64,000 bases of DNA from Trichoplusia ni (Eukaryota; Arthropoda; Insecta; Lepidoptera; Noctuidae), in NCBI RefSeq assembly GCF_003590095.1, contig NC_039480.1:12997328-13061327 (forward strand), in the 5' to 3' direction. A model generated the notes under the pieces. It searched no databases, was not told the DNA's origin, and worked only from the letters and a program-made list of their open reading frames with translations. The translations under genes were made by a program, and so were the position numbers. This document shows positions 50,161 through 63,315 of this stretch, one piece after another. The number at the start of each line of letters is the position of its first letter. Positions within the stretch are counted from its first letter, which is position 1.

Positions 50161-52540
50161 ACTGGCTATTGTCTATTTAATGGCTTTCTAATCCTTCACG
50201 TCAAATACAGATCATAAAAATGTAACGAATACCACTTAACTGGTTAACCCAGTTCGGAAGTATTTGTTTTATCTGGGCCAAGACGGAATAACACCCCTAA
50301 AGATGTCGAGGTCGAGAACATATCATTTTGAGAATAAAGATTCTAACCCTATACAATGTCATGTCATTGTATATTAGACCTTATACAATGAAATAACAAG
50401 GAAAACACGATGGCGCCAGGCGGTGTGAAACCTTGATAACACATAGACACGAGTACGTGACAATTGGCGTTCAGAGTTAGATCATATCGAAGTTGTCAGT
50501 AGCTAGATTCTGTGCTAAAATTTGAGATGCGATGCACCGCCTGCAGCTTCCACTCCACAAATTCACGTATTGCACTGAGGATGCGACGGGTGTAAAGTAA
50601 GGGTGTCGCGTGCCGGGATTTATATCGGTGGAAATCTCCGGTGTGTTCACACTTCATGCTTGCGGCGACGCCAGATAAAAATGCTCCAGAGGTGGTATCG
50701 CGTGAGGTTTGAGCGGATTTTCGTTCTCGCCTAAGCTATACACGACACATCGATTTATACACGCTGTGCGAATTCAAAGCCGGTTGCATTGTTAAGGCGT
50801 GACTACATGGTTACTACAAAATATAAAACTTGGAATCACTCACATGTATTAAACTGATGGACGATAAAAATATTGCGCACTAGCGGTCCAGTGATAACAA
50901 AAGTTGTAATGCTACTGAGAAACAAAGCTGTTTACACTTCATTACGTATATTGATGATAAGACGGGGTAATTCGTAAATGAGATCATTTGTATTTATTGC
51001 TAACACTGAAAGGTCGTTGGATGAACTTATAGGAATATACTCATATGAATGTTAGTGTAAAACACCCAAATATTGGGATTTACAAGAGGAGTTCGAAAAT
51101 GTGAGACTAAATTTAAATGAAATGATTTAATCCACGCTGGGTCTTGCAAGTGACATTTGATATAAGTAAGTATTTTGTTAAAGCTCAATATGTGAAATCC
51201 GGACTATTGCATTTCGGTTAGGTTACAACACAGCAAACACTGTATGCCATACAGCAGCTATCGCTGAACGTCAAACTACTAGGGAAAAAACTATTATTGT
51301 TAATGCATGATCTCGATATTATCGTGTAATTAAAAAAAAATTGCATAATTATCGTTCTTTACGTTCCGTAATTTAAATAAATATATGTCTGAAATATAAT
51401 TAGCACTACAACCGTTACTACATATTTGAACAAATTGCAAAACAGACAAAAAAAAATCATATCGACAAAATAAATGTTATACAACTTCAAGGTACAATTT
51501 GAATCAAAGCAAAATAACTTACGCACTTGTTTTGTGTAGGTATTGATAATTCTTGGTTTAATGGCAATTACTGTCAAAACTTAGGCCATTATGTTGCCTA
51601 ACAAATATTTTATCGGAGAAACCGTGTAGACTTATCGATTGGACTGTTATTGTGAATATGGTTGTTCAGTTATGAAGAGGAGACCGTCTATTTTTACTTA
51701 CTACGGCGCAAAGCCGAGAGGATTATGTTTTCACACGTGAATAAGTTGTTACAGCCACGTGAAGACTGTAGCTTATAATGGACAACACATACATATACAT
51801 ACGTAACATTTAGAATCGACAAAAATACATTGTCAAAAAAGGTAATTTGAATGTTGCTAAGGTTACTATAAAAGTATAGTATTGGTATTTTATGTGAAAA
51901 ATCGCGTATGCTTCGATAAGATTTCGTGAGAATCGTATAAAAGAGTTTTATTCAGTTGACAGAATTAACTGAAACAACATTTGGGAGATCAAAAGGCTAA
52001 GGGTCAATCTCCATTGTAATAATAGCGGCATGTAGCTACCATAAGAGTAATGCCTGAGAAAGGCATCGCGAGTCGCTAGAAGGCTCGTTCCGTGCAGTCT
52101 CGTGGCCTTTAAATTACTGTGAACTTTATAGTCACGTATAAAAGATTCAAAATTATTCGTAATATACGCTTACAGGCGCTACGCTTTCAGTGTGTATTGA
52201 CCCTAAACATTTTTATGCAGATGTTGTACGTGAGTAACAAGAAACGTCATTAACGTTATTACTGAGTAATTACTTATAGTTGACGTCATCAAATCAATAC
52301 AACGGAAACCGAAGTGGAACAGTGAATAAGTCAAGGCCTTAATAATCATAAAGCAGTTTTGTTTTAGGAAGTCTCAAACGACTCAATGAGGGTATTAGAT
52401 TAATTTTGAAAAGGAAATTAAGAGGCTTATAAGAGAGAACTATTAAAAGAAATATAACTTTTCAAGACCTCTTGAATTATACTTACGGTCGTAACACTTA
52501 GCCAAGTGATGTTTTAAAGTCTATTTCACTTTATTCTTCA

Positions 52541-52600
52541 CTAGCTGTTGTCAACGACTCCGTCCACGTGGGAAAGATATAATATCATGTGTCATGATTT
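52541..52600 (-). mobile_element. Fragment of a Helitron-like 3' end
   Basis: CTAGCTGTTGTCAACGACTC followed by CGTCCACGTGGGA is a diverged copy of the CTAG-terminal block seen at 34006 and 60320, here on the minus strand with T following CTAG. The rest of the element is not recognisable, so the inner limit is approximate. Confidence 0.5.
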
Positions 52601-54060
52601 TTTAAAAATCAATGAACCGGCCACGCTGACACGCAACAACAATAAAGTAAGCGCAACTACGTTCAAGATTAAATACTTAGCGATTAACGTATTCGTTTGA
52701 CAACAAACTTTGCTCCTTTACTTTCAAGTCCATCTAAAGGTTGTCTGTAAAAGATCGCTCTTAGCGATTATACTGACCATTGTGGCACCATGTAACTATT
52801 TATGACTGTCAAACTCCGTATTATCAGTGTGGTGTGCAACTGGGCAATAAATAATATTCTATCTTATTTTTATATGCATTAACAACATTTTATCATAAAA
52901 ATAGTTCAAAAATAAGCGTTGCATTAGAACAAACCGTTATAGCACAGTCTAAAAATCATGATATTTATGCTGTGGTTATAGTATAGAATTGACGATAACA
53001 AAGACTGACACATAAGGTCGGCATTTTGTATGTCTGTTATTAACTTTATCACTTAAAGTAGATAAGTATGGATCTTAAGTCATTTCCTCCTAGACTACTA
53101 ATTTCCACATAGGCATAGGAGCACATAAATGGTAGTGTTCCATAAATCATGAAGGCGAGAAAGCTCAAAACATATTTAGAAAAGTGCGAATTACTAGAAT
53201 TCGTCGAAATGGGATAAAGCTCAGCTATATTGGTTGGATAACAGCCAAATGTAGATCGGCGATATTGAGGGGCCAGCATAATCACTTATCACCCATAAAC
53301 GTTCTATTTTTATGGACCCGAACCCTATTAGTTATTATGTATGTAGTATGGTTTATAGATATAATCAGAGAATAATGTACAGTAATGGTTTTGTATAGTC
53401 GCGACAGCTTTGTATCATTCTGTGGTTGGTCTCATACAAAGTCAGTCAAGTGATTTTGGATATAATGAAGTTGATTCGCATGATTCCGTAATAGCGTATA
53501 GGAAAAGTTCATTGCCATATGAAATTGACGTATGTACATTCATAGGAAATTGATCGGGTGATTTTTTTATTACGACAGATTCCTGAAAAGAAATTCCAAG
53601 CAAGACTGTGTGACGACAGTTTATCGTGTCGATTAAACCGTCATGGTATGTGCATTTAAATAGAGGTGTTGCGTATTTTTTACAACTGATTTTCAGATCA
53701 AACAGCGTTATAGTATTGCAGGGCACCAGCATATGGCAAACACGGGTATACTTTATTTTCCTTTGCTCTCCTAGCCCGATGACTACAATCCTAGACGACC
53801 GGATGGAGATCAGATGGGGGATCAAATTTTTACGACTTTTGGAAAATGGAAAAGTCAAGCCAAACGCAAACAGTCGATACAGTGGGACCGGCTAGAGGCG
53901 TCGGGCGTCCAATGGTTAACTAATTGTCATGATGTACTGAGAAAGGGCCTTCAGTTTACAGTCTAGTAGGGCAAAGGGCATCGACACAGGCTTTCTAGGA
54001 CAAGTCTAACTGCTGGTATAGAAAAATGATAAATTCATACCTACATGTTAATAAATTAAA

Positions 54061-54256
54061 CTAGCTGTGACTAATGGCCGCCTGGACTTCAGTTTAGGCT
54101 GCAAAGACAGATTGATGAAAGTAACCTGGGTTCAGCTAAAGTGTTAGCTAACTCTATACCAAAATTTGTCGAATATTGGTCCAGTCGTTTGAGCGTGAAA
54201 AGGAAACAAACATACGCACACATTCACTAACGTTTGCTTTCATAATATCAGTGTGA
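54061..54256 (-). mobile_element. Short Helitron-like element (196 bp)
   Basis: On the minus strand: A|TCACACTGATATTATGAAAG at the start and CACAGCTAG|T at the end. The internal GTATGTTTGTTTCCTTTTCA parallels the GTTTGTTACTCTTTCACG block of the element at 34006. Both termini keep the Helitron signature, although the copy is diverged. Confidence 0.6.
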
Positions 54257-57200
54257 TTGAAAACTGTTCTTTTTTTAATAAGTTTTAAATGTTAGAATAA
54301 TCAAGGATTTCCTCGTTGAGTTAGTTTGGTAGATCACGCTCATGTTTAATATTTTTTAGGTTATCTTAAACCATGGGATTTCCCCTTATATTACGATTGT
54401 TGCTAGTTCATTCAGCAAAGTTTTTATTCTCAACGTGAGAATATAAACCGGTTGTTTAGCATGTTTTGTGTTGATGCAAATATCCTTGAGACAGGTCAAT
54501 CTTAAGTGATAAAATGATAAAGCGCGATTGTATTACCTTAGACTCACCACTTTGTTTGCTAAATGGTGACTCTGTTTTTGATACCACAGATTACTATATT
54601 ACTAAGAATACCTTCTTTCTTCATATTTTGTGAACATTTTTTTTTATAACGTTCCGTTTACAGTAACTTGGATATCCTAACTAAAAACATAAATAAAACA
54701 GGTTATCTTCGACGATAGTAGGATCCAGTTTTTGACTGTACGTGTATGTGTTTAACTCTCATTCATGTAGAGATTTGAATAAGGACCATTGGGATGCTAA
54801 AGCATCGCTAAATGAGAACCCATAACTGTAGGTACATATTGTTTGAATGGACACATTATTTCTATGACTATAAACTTATATTTCGCCCATAAAACAACCC
54901 AGTAAGTAGCTAGACAGGTAGGTAGGTACATTAAAATTCCTTCACCCAAAACCTTAGGTTATCTTTAGTTTACCCCATTACGATATAATAAATGTAATCT
55001 ATCTAATTTGACCTCTAGATTTTGTGTTAACATAACCAACGCGTAGTTTACGAACATTCGATATGTACTTGTTATCACGTATTAATTCAGTACTAAGTTA
55101 AAAATTGTGTTAACACGACCACCAGTAACGTTGTCGCCATAAAGTATGAACTTCCGCAATTGTCCCACAGCTATCGTTTGCACTCCCATTGTAGAATATT
55201 GCGCTGGATTTTGAACATTTTGGTAAAACGTGACTTATATCCATTCGACTCTACGCTGATATTAGCAAGCTGACGTTGGCATAACGCCATAATTGTACCG
55301 GCGGGTATGTGGTGCTCCCGGCCTAGTAGACTACAGAGGAAGTGTTCCCTCACACGTACTAGACGTTTTTATGACCCTCTATACATCATTGTAACAAATT
55401 TTGAGATTATTGAAACTACGACCAAGTCTACTAGTACTACGGATTGGCGATTTTAGGGTCTAAAATGGAATCTAGGCTTTTCACGATTTTTCCTTCAGTG
55501 TTTGTTCGTGGTGTCTTAAATTAAAAAATCGTCGTCGTTTTCATCGACCGCCATCAAAATTGGTGTCGCAGTTCATAACAATTAAATTGCATTCCAAAAT
55601 AAATAGCGAAGACTAATAAGTTATAGTAACTCTAAGAATTATTAGTCATTACTTCCCATGAATCAGTAACTCAGTTTAATTAATTGTTGTTTTCACAGTA
55701 ATTAAGTAAATATTATTTGCTATCGCTTTACATTTACAGGACATTAATTTATTTAAGTTTACAAGGAAACTAATAATTTAATAATCATTATTTTAAGTAT
55801 TATTTTAGTACCTATTTGTTTTATTAAGAATATAACTAACAAATTAACTAACAGAGTTTTCTGATTATCATGTAGAGGAATATATTAGTTAATTAATGAA
55901 CTAAAGCGTGACTGCAATAAATAAGGTTAAATAAAAATCATTGTAATGAAGTAGAATATTAAAAAAACGTTGGTAAATTGCGGGTTGGACTCGCAAAACA
56001 GGCTTTAGAAACAGAAATGCTACCCATCAGATTCATGACCGGGACAACAGTTGCTTTTCCTTAATATTTATTTCATAGTAGAATCAACTTTCTAGTTATC
56101 ACGGTTCATGCCAGACTGACTGATGACACACTCATACATGAAAGACAACAGTAGTTCAGCGGAGGGTTTCATTTTATGCTTCCTGTTCAGAACTCTAAAA
56201 GTAGTTGCCTTGTGTGGCGAGCTAAATTTCAATAAGAAAGTAGATAGCAACATCACTTATTATACTTTTTATAACACAAGAGGGTTCACAAGTTCTAGGT
56301 ATATTTAAGTTTGCCCATTAAAGGTTTTCAGTATTGTCTATTAGAATTTTATTGATAAAAATAATCCTTAAGGACATTATTTTCTTAAGGGGTTTTTCAA
56401 GTTGTATTTTTTTTATCATTATGTAAAAATGTTAATGTATCTCTTAGAATGCTGAGCAATATAAAATAAACCATGTGACACAACAGCAGTTTAAAGGGTT
56501 AAAGATGCCTTCACAAAAGGTTATATAAATATAATAGTCTGTCTATTAGTAAATAGTACATAAAGACAGGATGTAACAATTTCAACTACACTTCAAGAAT
56601 GTTGACGGACTTCCTTATTAAACTCAATAGGATGTACTAGAGATATGGAGATTTGTTTATATTTATTTTTCTTATATACAAATTCTGCTATCAAATTTGG
56701 GAAACGCAGGCCCAGGAGAGGGACAAGAAAAAGCTTACAGAGAAAAAATTAAACCTCCTACATCAATACATACTTAATATACTTATCTATAGCCAGTAAT
56801 CATTTATGGTTTTTACTAACTAAATATACAACTTTATCAGTGGTTTTCCTCATCTTGGTTATAAACAATTTATTGAACAAAAAAATTATTAATTACTCTA
56901 TCAACTGTTATCTCTTTCAAAACATTGCATAATAAGACACTGATATCTCCTGTGTTTGTTTCTATTAGTAATTTAAATTTTATTATTGCTTTATAATAAA
57001 ATTACTATACATAAAATTTTATTTTAGTGCAATAGCATTAAGTCTATGCTATTAATGACTAGTTAGTCACAGTTAGATAACTAAAAAGGTTCATGAAGGA
57101 TCAAGAATTATTATTGACTGTTTAGACTGGCCAGCAGTAATAAAAACCATAGTCAAAGAAATTGAAAATAATACTATTTATTTTCTGTAACATAATTTTC

Positions 57201-57565
57201 GATGTTACACTATTTTTAATATCCGTGTTTACAACTTGCCTTGTAAGAGCATTTACAACTGGTTATTAAACATAATTACCTTGAACATGCTTTGATTCTA
57301 TGAAAACACAAGTTTTTTTTGTCTGACTAAGTTTTAATTGAGTCACTTCACTGTCATTACAAGATCGTAATAATCAATCAGGATATTCAATATCTTTATA
57401 CTTTAAATCAAGGACTACATGTTACAGGGCCTGGATTCCTTAAAATACAACAGTGCCCGATTGAAGGCGTGATTACTATATCCGTATTGCAGCTAAAAAG
57501 TGTACGAGTATAAAATATGTAAAAACAACAAACTTAGAAAGTTGATAAAAAAAATAAAAACTTAC

Positions 57566-57614
57566 CGTGAGATTAGCACAGATACTGGAAGTCTCCTTAG
57601 GGTGTTTGTTTATA
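57566..57614 (-). promoter_or_regulatory. TATA + initiator promoter and tiny non-coding exon, possible distal start of the secreted gene
   Basis: On the minus strand TATAAA lies at 57614-57609. An initiator-like CCAGT has its A at 57586, 28 bp downstream. A strong donor (TCACG|GTAAGT) follows at 57566/57565, which would give a 21-nt first exon. A non-coding first exon is required by the acceptor in front of the ATG exon at 48526. Joining the two is inference: nothing in the sequence proves they are the same transcript. Confidence 0.35.
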
Positions 57615-57626
57615 GAACCAAAATAA

Positions 57627-57734
57627 CTAACTATAGATGTTTTCACCTAACATGACACAAACCAGTCCGACTGCCGCGAACAAGGTCAATAATATCCTCC
57701 TGACGTAAACTCTATACTTTTGCGACGACGAGAT
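57627..57734 (-). other. Short open stretch with membrane-anchor-like sequence
   Basis: 35 codons on the minus strand read YRVYVRRILLTLFAAVGLVC within an open frame that has no in-frame ATG at its start. A basic segment precedes a 17-residue hydrophobic run, as in a signal anchor. A weak donor (TTAG|GTGAAA) follows the run. It could be a piece of an unrecognised exon, or chance. Confidence 0.25.
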
Positions 57735-58149
57735 TCATCGAAATATAATAATTGTATTCGAGTTTTTCCTTTGAAATGTCAAACTGACGAAAGGGATAAG
57801 TAGATTGCAAAGTTATGTGTTGAAAAGAGAAAAACAGTCATTGAGGCGCACGAACATTGCGACAGAAAAAGGAACGCCACACCGTCTGTGATTATGTCAA
57901 ATATGACAGCAGACAATGACAACCTAAGGTTCATTCATAACTTTGATGTTTTTTGAACTCCATATAAAATTGAGAAAAAAAATATTAAACAAAAAAAGTA
58001 ATAGAATAAATAATAAACTTAAATTAGGTTTTCTAAATAAAATCTATGTTTCAGTATCAACAAATTCATATTATAGCACGCTCGTTTCACTGCTTGATGC
58101 TTGTACTTTTATGTTTTGGTGGTTCAGTCAAATTGTTAGTCAATCTTCT

Positions 58150-58262
58150 TCTAATATATAAAATTCCCGTGTCACGGTGTTAGTTACCGTACTCCTCCAA
58201 AACGGCTTAACCAACTTTATATGCGTATTTAGTTGGTCTGAGAATCGGCTATTATCTATTTT
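58150..58262 (+). mobile_element. 5' fragment of Helitron-like element (same family as 33214)
   Basis: TCTAATATATAAAATTCCCG, then TGTCACGGTGTTAGTTACCG and TACTCCTCC match the first about 60 bp of the element at 33214 with few changes. The flanking base is T rather than A, and no CTAG end is found within 300 bp, so the 3' part is lost. Confidence 0.6.
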
Positions 58263-59811
58263 TCATAAAGCGAGGACCGGAGTTTGGTGAAATGTTTTTT
58301 GCTATGCGTTACGTGAAGGCGCATTTTACTTAACCGCGTTCCAGATATTTTTTATTTAAGCCACTGTACTAAAAGTAAAAACACAGAGTAGGTAGGCGGG
58401 CAAGTAGGTATGTAGCTAAGGTGGTTCATAATAAGATGAATGGGTACCACTTCGTTCTTAGTATACAAACTAAACTAAAGTATTATTTAATTAATTGATA
58501 TTTATTACAAAACCGTCAGAACCAATTAAACTACATGAAATTTGTTACACAATATTAATTTCGCGTTTTCAAAAGCCACACTCCAGCAAACATAATCCTG
58601 AAACTAAAGCAATATTCCGCACACGTCTTCCGCCCGACTATGATAACTGCTTGCTAAAGATATTCCCGTGTAATAGAAAACATACTATACAATGTAGTTT
58701 GTTTGTTTTTTTTTGATCTTTTCATTATCTTCTACCTAAAGGTAAGCGGTACAACGGATAATTTAACGGTATAGATAGCTTTAAGCCAAAGCTTACCCAA
58801 CATTGGGGCCAATGTTTACACACTACACTACACGTCGGGAGGTTAGGGATTGTTGGGGCCAACGTTGGAGTCTATGTGTGGAGAAAATGTTCTTGGTCTC
58901 AGAATTAAAATACTTAAACTTATGTTGGTTTTGTGTAGTCATAATAAAACGTTAGGTACATTAACGATACACCAGGTACCTACTTTTAAGCAAGTTTGAC
59001 TTTGAAGAAGCTTTATGATAAAAAGACTTTAGGTACCTATTTTATTTTATATCACAGATGTAGGAATCCCAGATAATTACTTATACAACCTATGTACCTA
59101 CATTCTTAAAATAAACACCTAATTCACCAGCGAAATGTTTTTGACAAGACTTTTACCTAAGTCAAAAATCACAGGATTTCACCCTTTTAAATTGCTTTCC
59201 AATACCTTTGACTGACTTTTTTCAGGAGAAATGTGCTGGAGCTTAAGAAAACTCCTAGAGCTCTCAACTCTTGCTTCCTTTGAGTGGGTAAACAAGTTAG
59301 GCGGTGTAGCGAAGTTCTGTTTTGTGTCAAGTGAAGCGTAGAATTTAAATTCGCGTACCCACCTTGCATTGAAGATGCTGCAGTGCGGTCGCTACTGTAT
59401 TTATTTTCCACGAAACATCACTGATGCCACCTTATTTGGTTTTGATGTGTTATTTCAAAAAGGGATATTGCTTTCAAAACTAAGAGAAATAGCTTAAAAT
59501 ACCTGGATCTGGCTCGGATTAAAAAGCCCTAGAACAAGACACCTAAAAGTTGTCAGGAAAACAAAAAAAAAAGAAGGTCGATGAAAATCAGGAACACTAT
59601 TAAATTAACCAGTCCCGATTTCAATTAAACTATTGATTTTATATTATACTAATAGAAGTCTTAAATACAGAAATACACCAATTAGGCAAAGACTGCCTCT
59701 GAAGCAGCTAGCAAGTATCTACTTCAAAGTTGAATGTGCCTTGGAATGGTTGAGTACAGGCTACGTATTGCTCGAGAAAATCGTTCGGCAGTTTGTCATT
59801 GTTCCAGTTGG

Positions 59812-59880
59812 CGATCTAGCGCATTGGCAGCGCACTAAACTTTTTGTGGTCAGATCCCGAACGTTACACAAAACCAAATT
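59812..59880 (+). repeat. tRNA-like degraded SINE head
   Basis: CTAGCGCATTGGCAGCGCAC resembles a polymerase III A-box region, and GGTCAGATCCCGAACG a decayed B box. It is likely an old tRNA-derived SINE fragment; limits are approximate. Confidence 0.3.
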
Positions 59881-60054
59881 TGTTGGTTTACGATCTAAGA
59901 AACTTCTATGCTTGGCTTTTGATCCAAATCGAAGTTTGCCATGCTTTTAAATTCCAGTCATTTCGACTTGTGCTCGTGTTATAGCCAAACAAAACAACTA
60001 TTGATTTTGAGAACACCAAATCGGTAAACATGAGCATAAAGGATAAAAGGAATA

Positions 60055-60320
60055 TCTATACTAATATATAAACCTGAAGAGTTTGTTTGTTTGTTTGTTT
60101 GAACGCGCTAATCTCAGGAACTACTGGTCCAAATTGAAAAATTCTTTTTGTGTTGAGTAGACAATTAATCGAGGAAGGCTTTAGGCTATAAACCATCACG
60201 CTGCGACTAATAGGAGCGAAGATACAATGGAAAATGTGAAAAAAAAACAGGAGGGGTATAAATCATAACTTACCTACATCTTCTTCTACCCACGGGAACG
60301 AAGTCGCGGGCAACAGCTAG
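60055..60320 (+). mobile_element. Non-autonomous Helitron-like element (266 bp)
   Basis: A|TCTATACTAATATATAAACC starts the element and GAAGTCGCGGGCAACAGCTAG|T ends it. It has a (GTTT)n microsatellite at about 60079-60100 and the internal GAACGCGCTAATCTCAGGAA block known from lepidopteran Helitrons. No target duplication and no coding capacity. The 3' end is the same as at 34006. Confidence 0.8.
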
Positions 60321-61493
60321 TATAAAATAGAAATCACATTCTTCTAAGCATACACACCGTTTATTTTATATAGTTTCACACAAAATAGCGAAGATAGGTA
60401 ACATTAAGGCTGATTTAGTGATACCTTTGCCCGCTTTGCACATTTCAACGTCAAGGAAAGCTATAAAACGGTAGGTAAAGGTGTTACGCACGTAATTATT
60501 TTTATTATCTGTTGGCAAGGTCCATTCATCATCACACATGTTATTTATTACTGACTCACGCTGGCGTCCCAGTTGTGCGTTCAGAGTATTTTTCTCTATT
60601 ACGAAGACAGAAGTATGATGACAATCATTTGTAAAGCTTAACAGTGCGTCAGACGACTTTTGTTTAGTTTGTTGTGTTGTTTATGTAATGCTTTTATTGT
60701 AATTAGTTTGCTCTGATTGAGATGAGTTTTATGCCTATGTGAAATTGATTTGTAGCTAAGTTGGTAAATTGCAAAAAGAACCGTAACCGTGTAATGTATT
60801 CGGGTGCATCTACAACTATTGTTTGAGCTTATTATTTTTCCCACAACTCCTAAATATCTGAACCACTTTGTATACCGGTAGTGTGTATCTTGTTACATAC
60901 CTATTATACGATAATATTAAATGCCGATTTCGAATTATAATGAAGGTAGTTGCGTTTCCATGTCACACCCAAATGTTGGATCCAGGATCAAGAAAAAATA
61001 TCAAGTATCTAGTTCATAGCTCACTTACCTTAAGTTAGGTATACCACTAGAAAAATAATGTCAAAATATTTCAGGCAATACGTCACAAAATTATACGTGA
61101 TATGAGAAGACTTGTAGCGAAACCGACATACGATACGTCTATTTATAGATTATATTTCATCACAATAAGCGTATCAGAGCGAACTCATCATTATGAGAGG
61201 GTAATGGAAACCGTTAAGTTAATGAGATTTCTTTAACTTCTTATTTATTAAGAGATATTGAGTTTGATTTATCGTAAATTCGTTTTTAGAGATGTTATTT
61301 TAACTGAGTACTACATGTGACTTGCTGTTTTACGAAGAAGATCCTATTCCCGTATTTTTTTTGTTTCAATCTTAACTGAGAGATCCTTAGGTAAGTTTTA
61401 TGGAGTTCTAGCATCAAACAAAAAACGTACGTTTCATTACTAAAATTTAATCCTTATGTCGCGGGGAGTTTCACAAACATTCAAGTTACATGC

Positions 61494-61615
61494 ACAAAGA
61501 CACCCAGACTCAGGACAAGTATTTGTGGATCACACAAATGCTTCTCCTACGCGGTGATCGAATACGTCGCGCACGGTAGGTTTGATGTGGCGACCTCAAC
61601 CACTCGGTTATCCGT
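61494..61615 (+). repeat. Dispersed repeat (AAAGACACCCAGACTCA family), second copy
   Basis: AAAGACACCCAGACTCAGGA, then ACAAGTATTTGTGGATCACA and GCGGTGATCGAATACG. It aligns with the copy in MBOAT7 intron 3 at 38029. Confidence 0.55.
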
Positions 61616-62429
61616 GCAGAAAATGAAATATGAATGTGTATAAAACAATTGAAACTCAGCTGAGTTGAGCTTGCGAATGTCACATCAATGATGCACCAGC
61701 AGATTTACCAACTAACCTACCGGGGTGACTGCCAGAGGGTTTATAATTATCTTAAAACCTACATTTATAATCCTAATGTCTATATATCAAACGACCGCAT
61801 AAAGTGTTCTATAAACTTGATTATAAATGAACAGCAATTATTTGCCTAACATTCCACTAAAACAAATCTGTGATACAAAAGCCGTAACGAACACTACGTT
61901 CGTATTTCGAAACAAAAGATTTTCGTCGAAAACAGATGACGTCTGCATAAATATATCATACTAAATAAAAAACAACTGTCGAGTGCGAATCTGAAACTGT
62001 GAAGCAACAGAATCAGTAGGGCGGAGTTCGCAGCTAGCTTTATCCTCATGAGAAATTAACCGTTCCATTAGTTTTAATTCACTCGACGCCCGCGCGGTTC
62101 GTTATTTCTGCTATATTCAGTATAAAAATGCGTTAAAACATAGCTATTGCGCTCAACTGCAGAATAAAACTGAGATATGGAGTGTAAAGCGGGATATGCA
62201 AGAGTTATGCTGAGTGGTGCCGGTGTGGTGTCGGTGTGGCGGGTTTGATTGAGACATTTGTGTGTTTACAGTCTGCGGTAATGCTAAAAGATATAGTTCG
62301 TGAAACATGTTGCGAGCTTTCTTTAAAAGGATGCTTGAGAGCTTTGAAGCTAAGTTGCAAGTATCTATGAAAAATGTATTGTCACCTAAGGAGGTACTAT
62401 GTCTTTACTTAGGTAAACTATATTTTACA

Positions 62430-62510
62430 TGTATTTATTGGGATCGCCCGACTAGTCCGAATCGTGGTACCTCGCCGTGGGACTCCGTTTGGGTCTGAAA
62501 CTACGGGTCC
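62430..62510 (+). repeat. Dispersed repeat, GATCGCCCGACTAGT family, copy 3
   Basis: TGTATTTATTGGGATCGCCC followed by GACTAGTCCGAATCG. It matches the copy at 19250 on both sides of the core. Confidence 0.5.
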
Positions 62511-63240
62511 ATAAATAAACCGCCAAGTAAACCGTTGTATCATTTAATGATGAATCATTCTCACGATGTTTACTATAAAAATATATTAAATTAGTAATGA
62601 CTAACCAATTAACCTAACCACGGCACCACGCATATAATTTAGACACAAGCATAAATTGTGAAGATAGTTCTGAGCAACCATTATACCATTAACCATTATT
62701 ATAAATGCACTTATATGTACTCATATCAAGGAGTAATGTAGTGTCAAGGTGTTCCCAAAGACATATACATATTTTAAAACTTAACCTTCATCAAGAGATA
62801 ATCTGATTTCTAAGAAAAGATCTAACCTCAAATTGCACCTGACAACGTTTCATAGCTGATAATAATTTTGAATATGGTCATCTTATATGATTCATGAAGA
62901 AACAGGTACCTAGATATCTATTTATATAAAACAAAGCCAATACAGCAAGGCATTTCCTCCACACCTTGTATACCAATTAGTGTTTAATCCTATTAGCTAA
63001 CAGTCCAGTGATGCACATGTGCCCACTAATGGTGAGTGAACAATGAACGATGGTACATGATTTAGTATAGAATTAATCCGTTTATAATTTAAAGCACTCA
63101 AGTCGAGAGTGAGTCAGACTTGTTAATAACAAAATTTTAACGATTATACGTTGGTAAACCTGGATCCCTATTTTTAATATTTAATTTTCATCTGTAAGAA
63201 TTCCAACTGTTTAGCTTTACTTTTCATTAGATACAGCCTC

Positions 63241-63315
63241 GTGACGGACATACAGCAGACCCTTAGTAATACATAGAATTCCGCTTTACCGCTTTGGTTG
63301 TGGAACCCTAAAAAC
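63241..63315 (+). repeat. Interspersed repeat fragment, GGACGGACAG...GAACCCTA family
   Basis: GTGACGGACATACAGCAGAC, CCTTAGTAATA and TGGAACCCTAAAAA keep the order of blocks seen at 14941 and 33571, though diverged. Confidence 0.4.

Larger units (their letters stand above)
48527..57565. other. Putative 9-kb 5' intron of the secreted gene, or intergenic
   Basis: The exon with the ATG starts at a splice acceptor (48526), so an upstream exon exists on the minus strand. The region includes a GC-rich stretch near 49950-50150, Helitron pieces (52541, 54061) and long antisense-paired open frames at 53442-53895 that I do not recognise. No further exon can be supported. Confidence 0.45.

Noticed and set aside
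53442..53895. Overlapping open frames of 138 (minus) and 89 (plus) codons
   Set aside because: The opposite-strand frames compete over the same bases and neither shows a motif. Kept only as part of the uncharacterised region.
59633..59950. 105-codon plus-strand gene
   Set aside because: Overlaps a degraded tRNA-like repeat, has no Kozak or splice context, and shows no domain.
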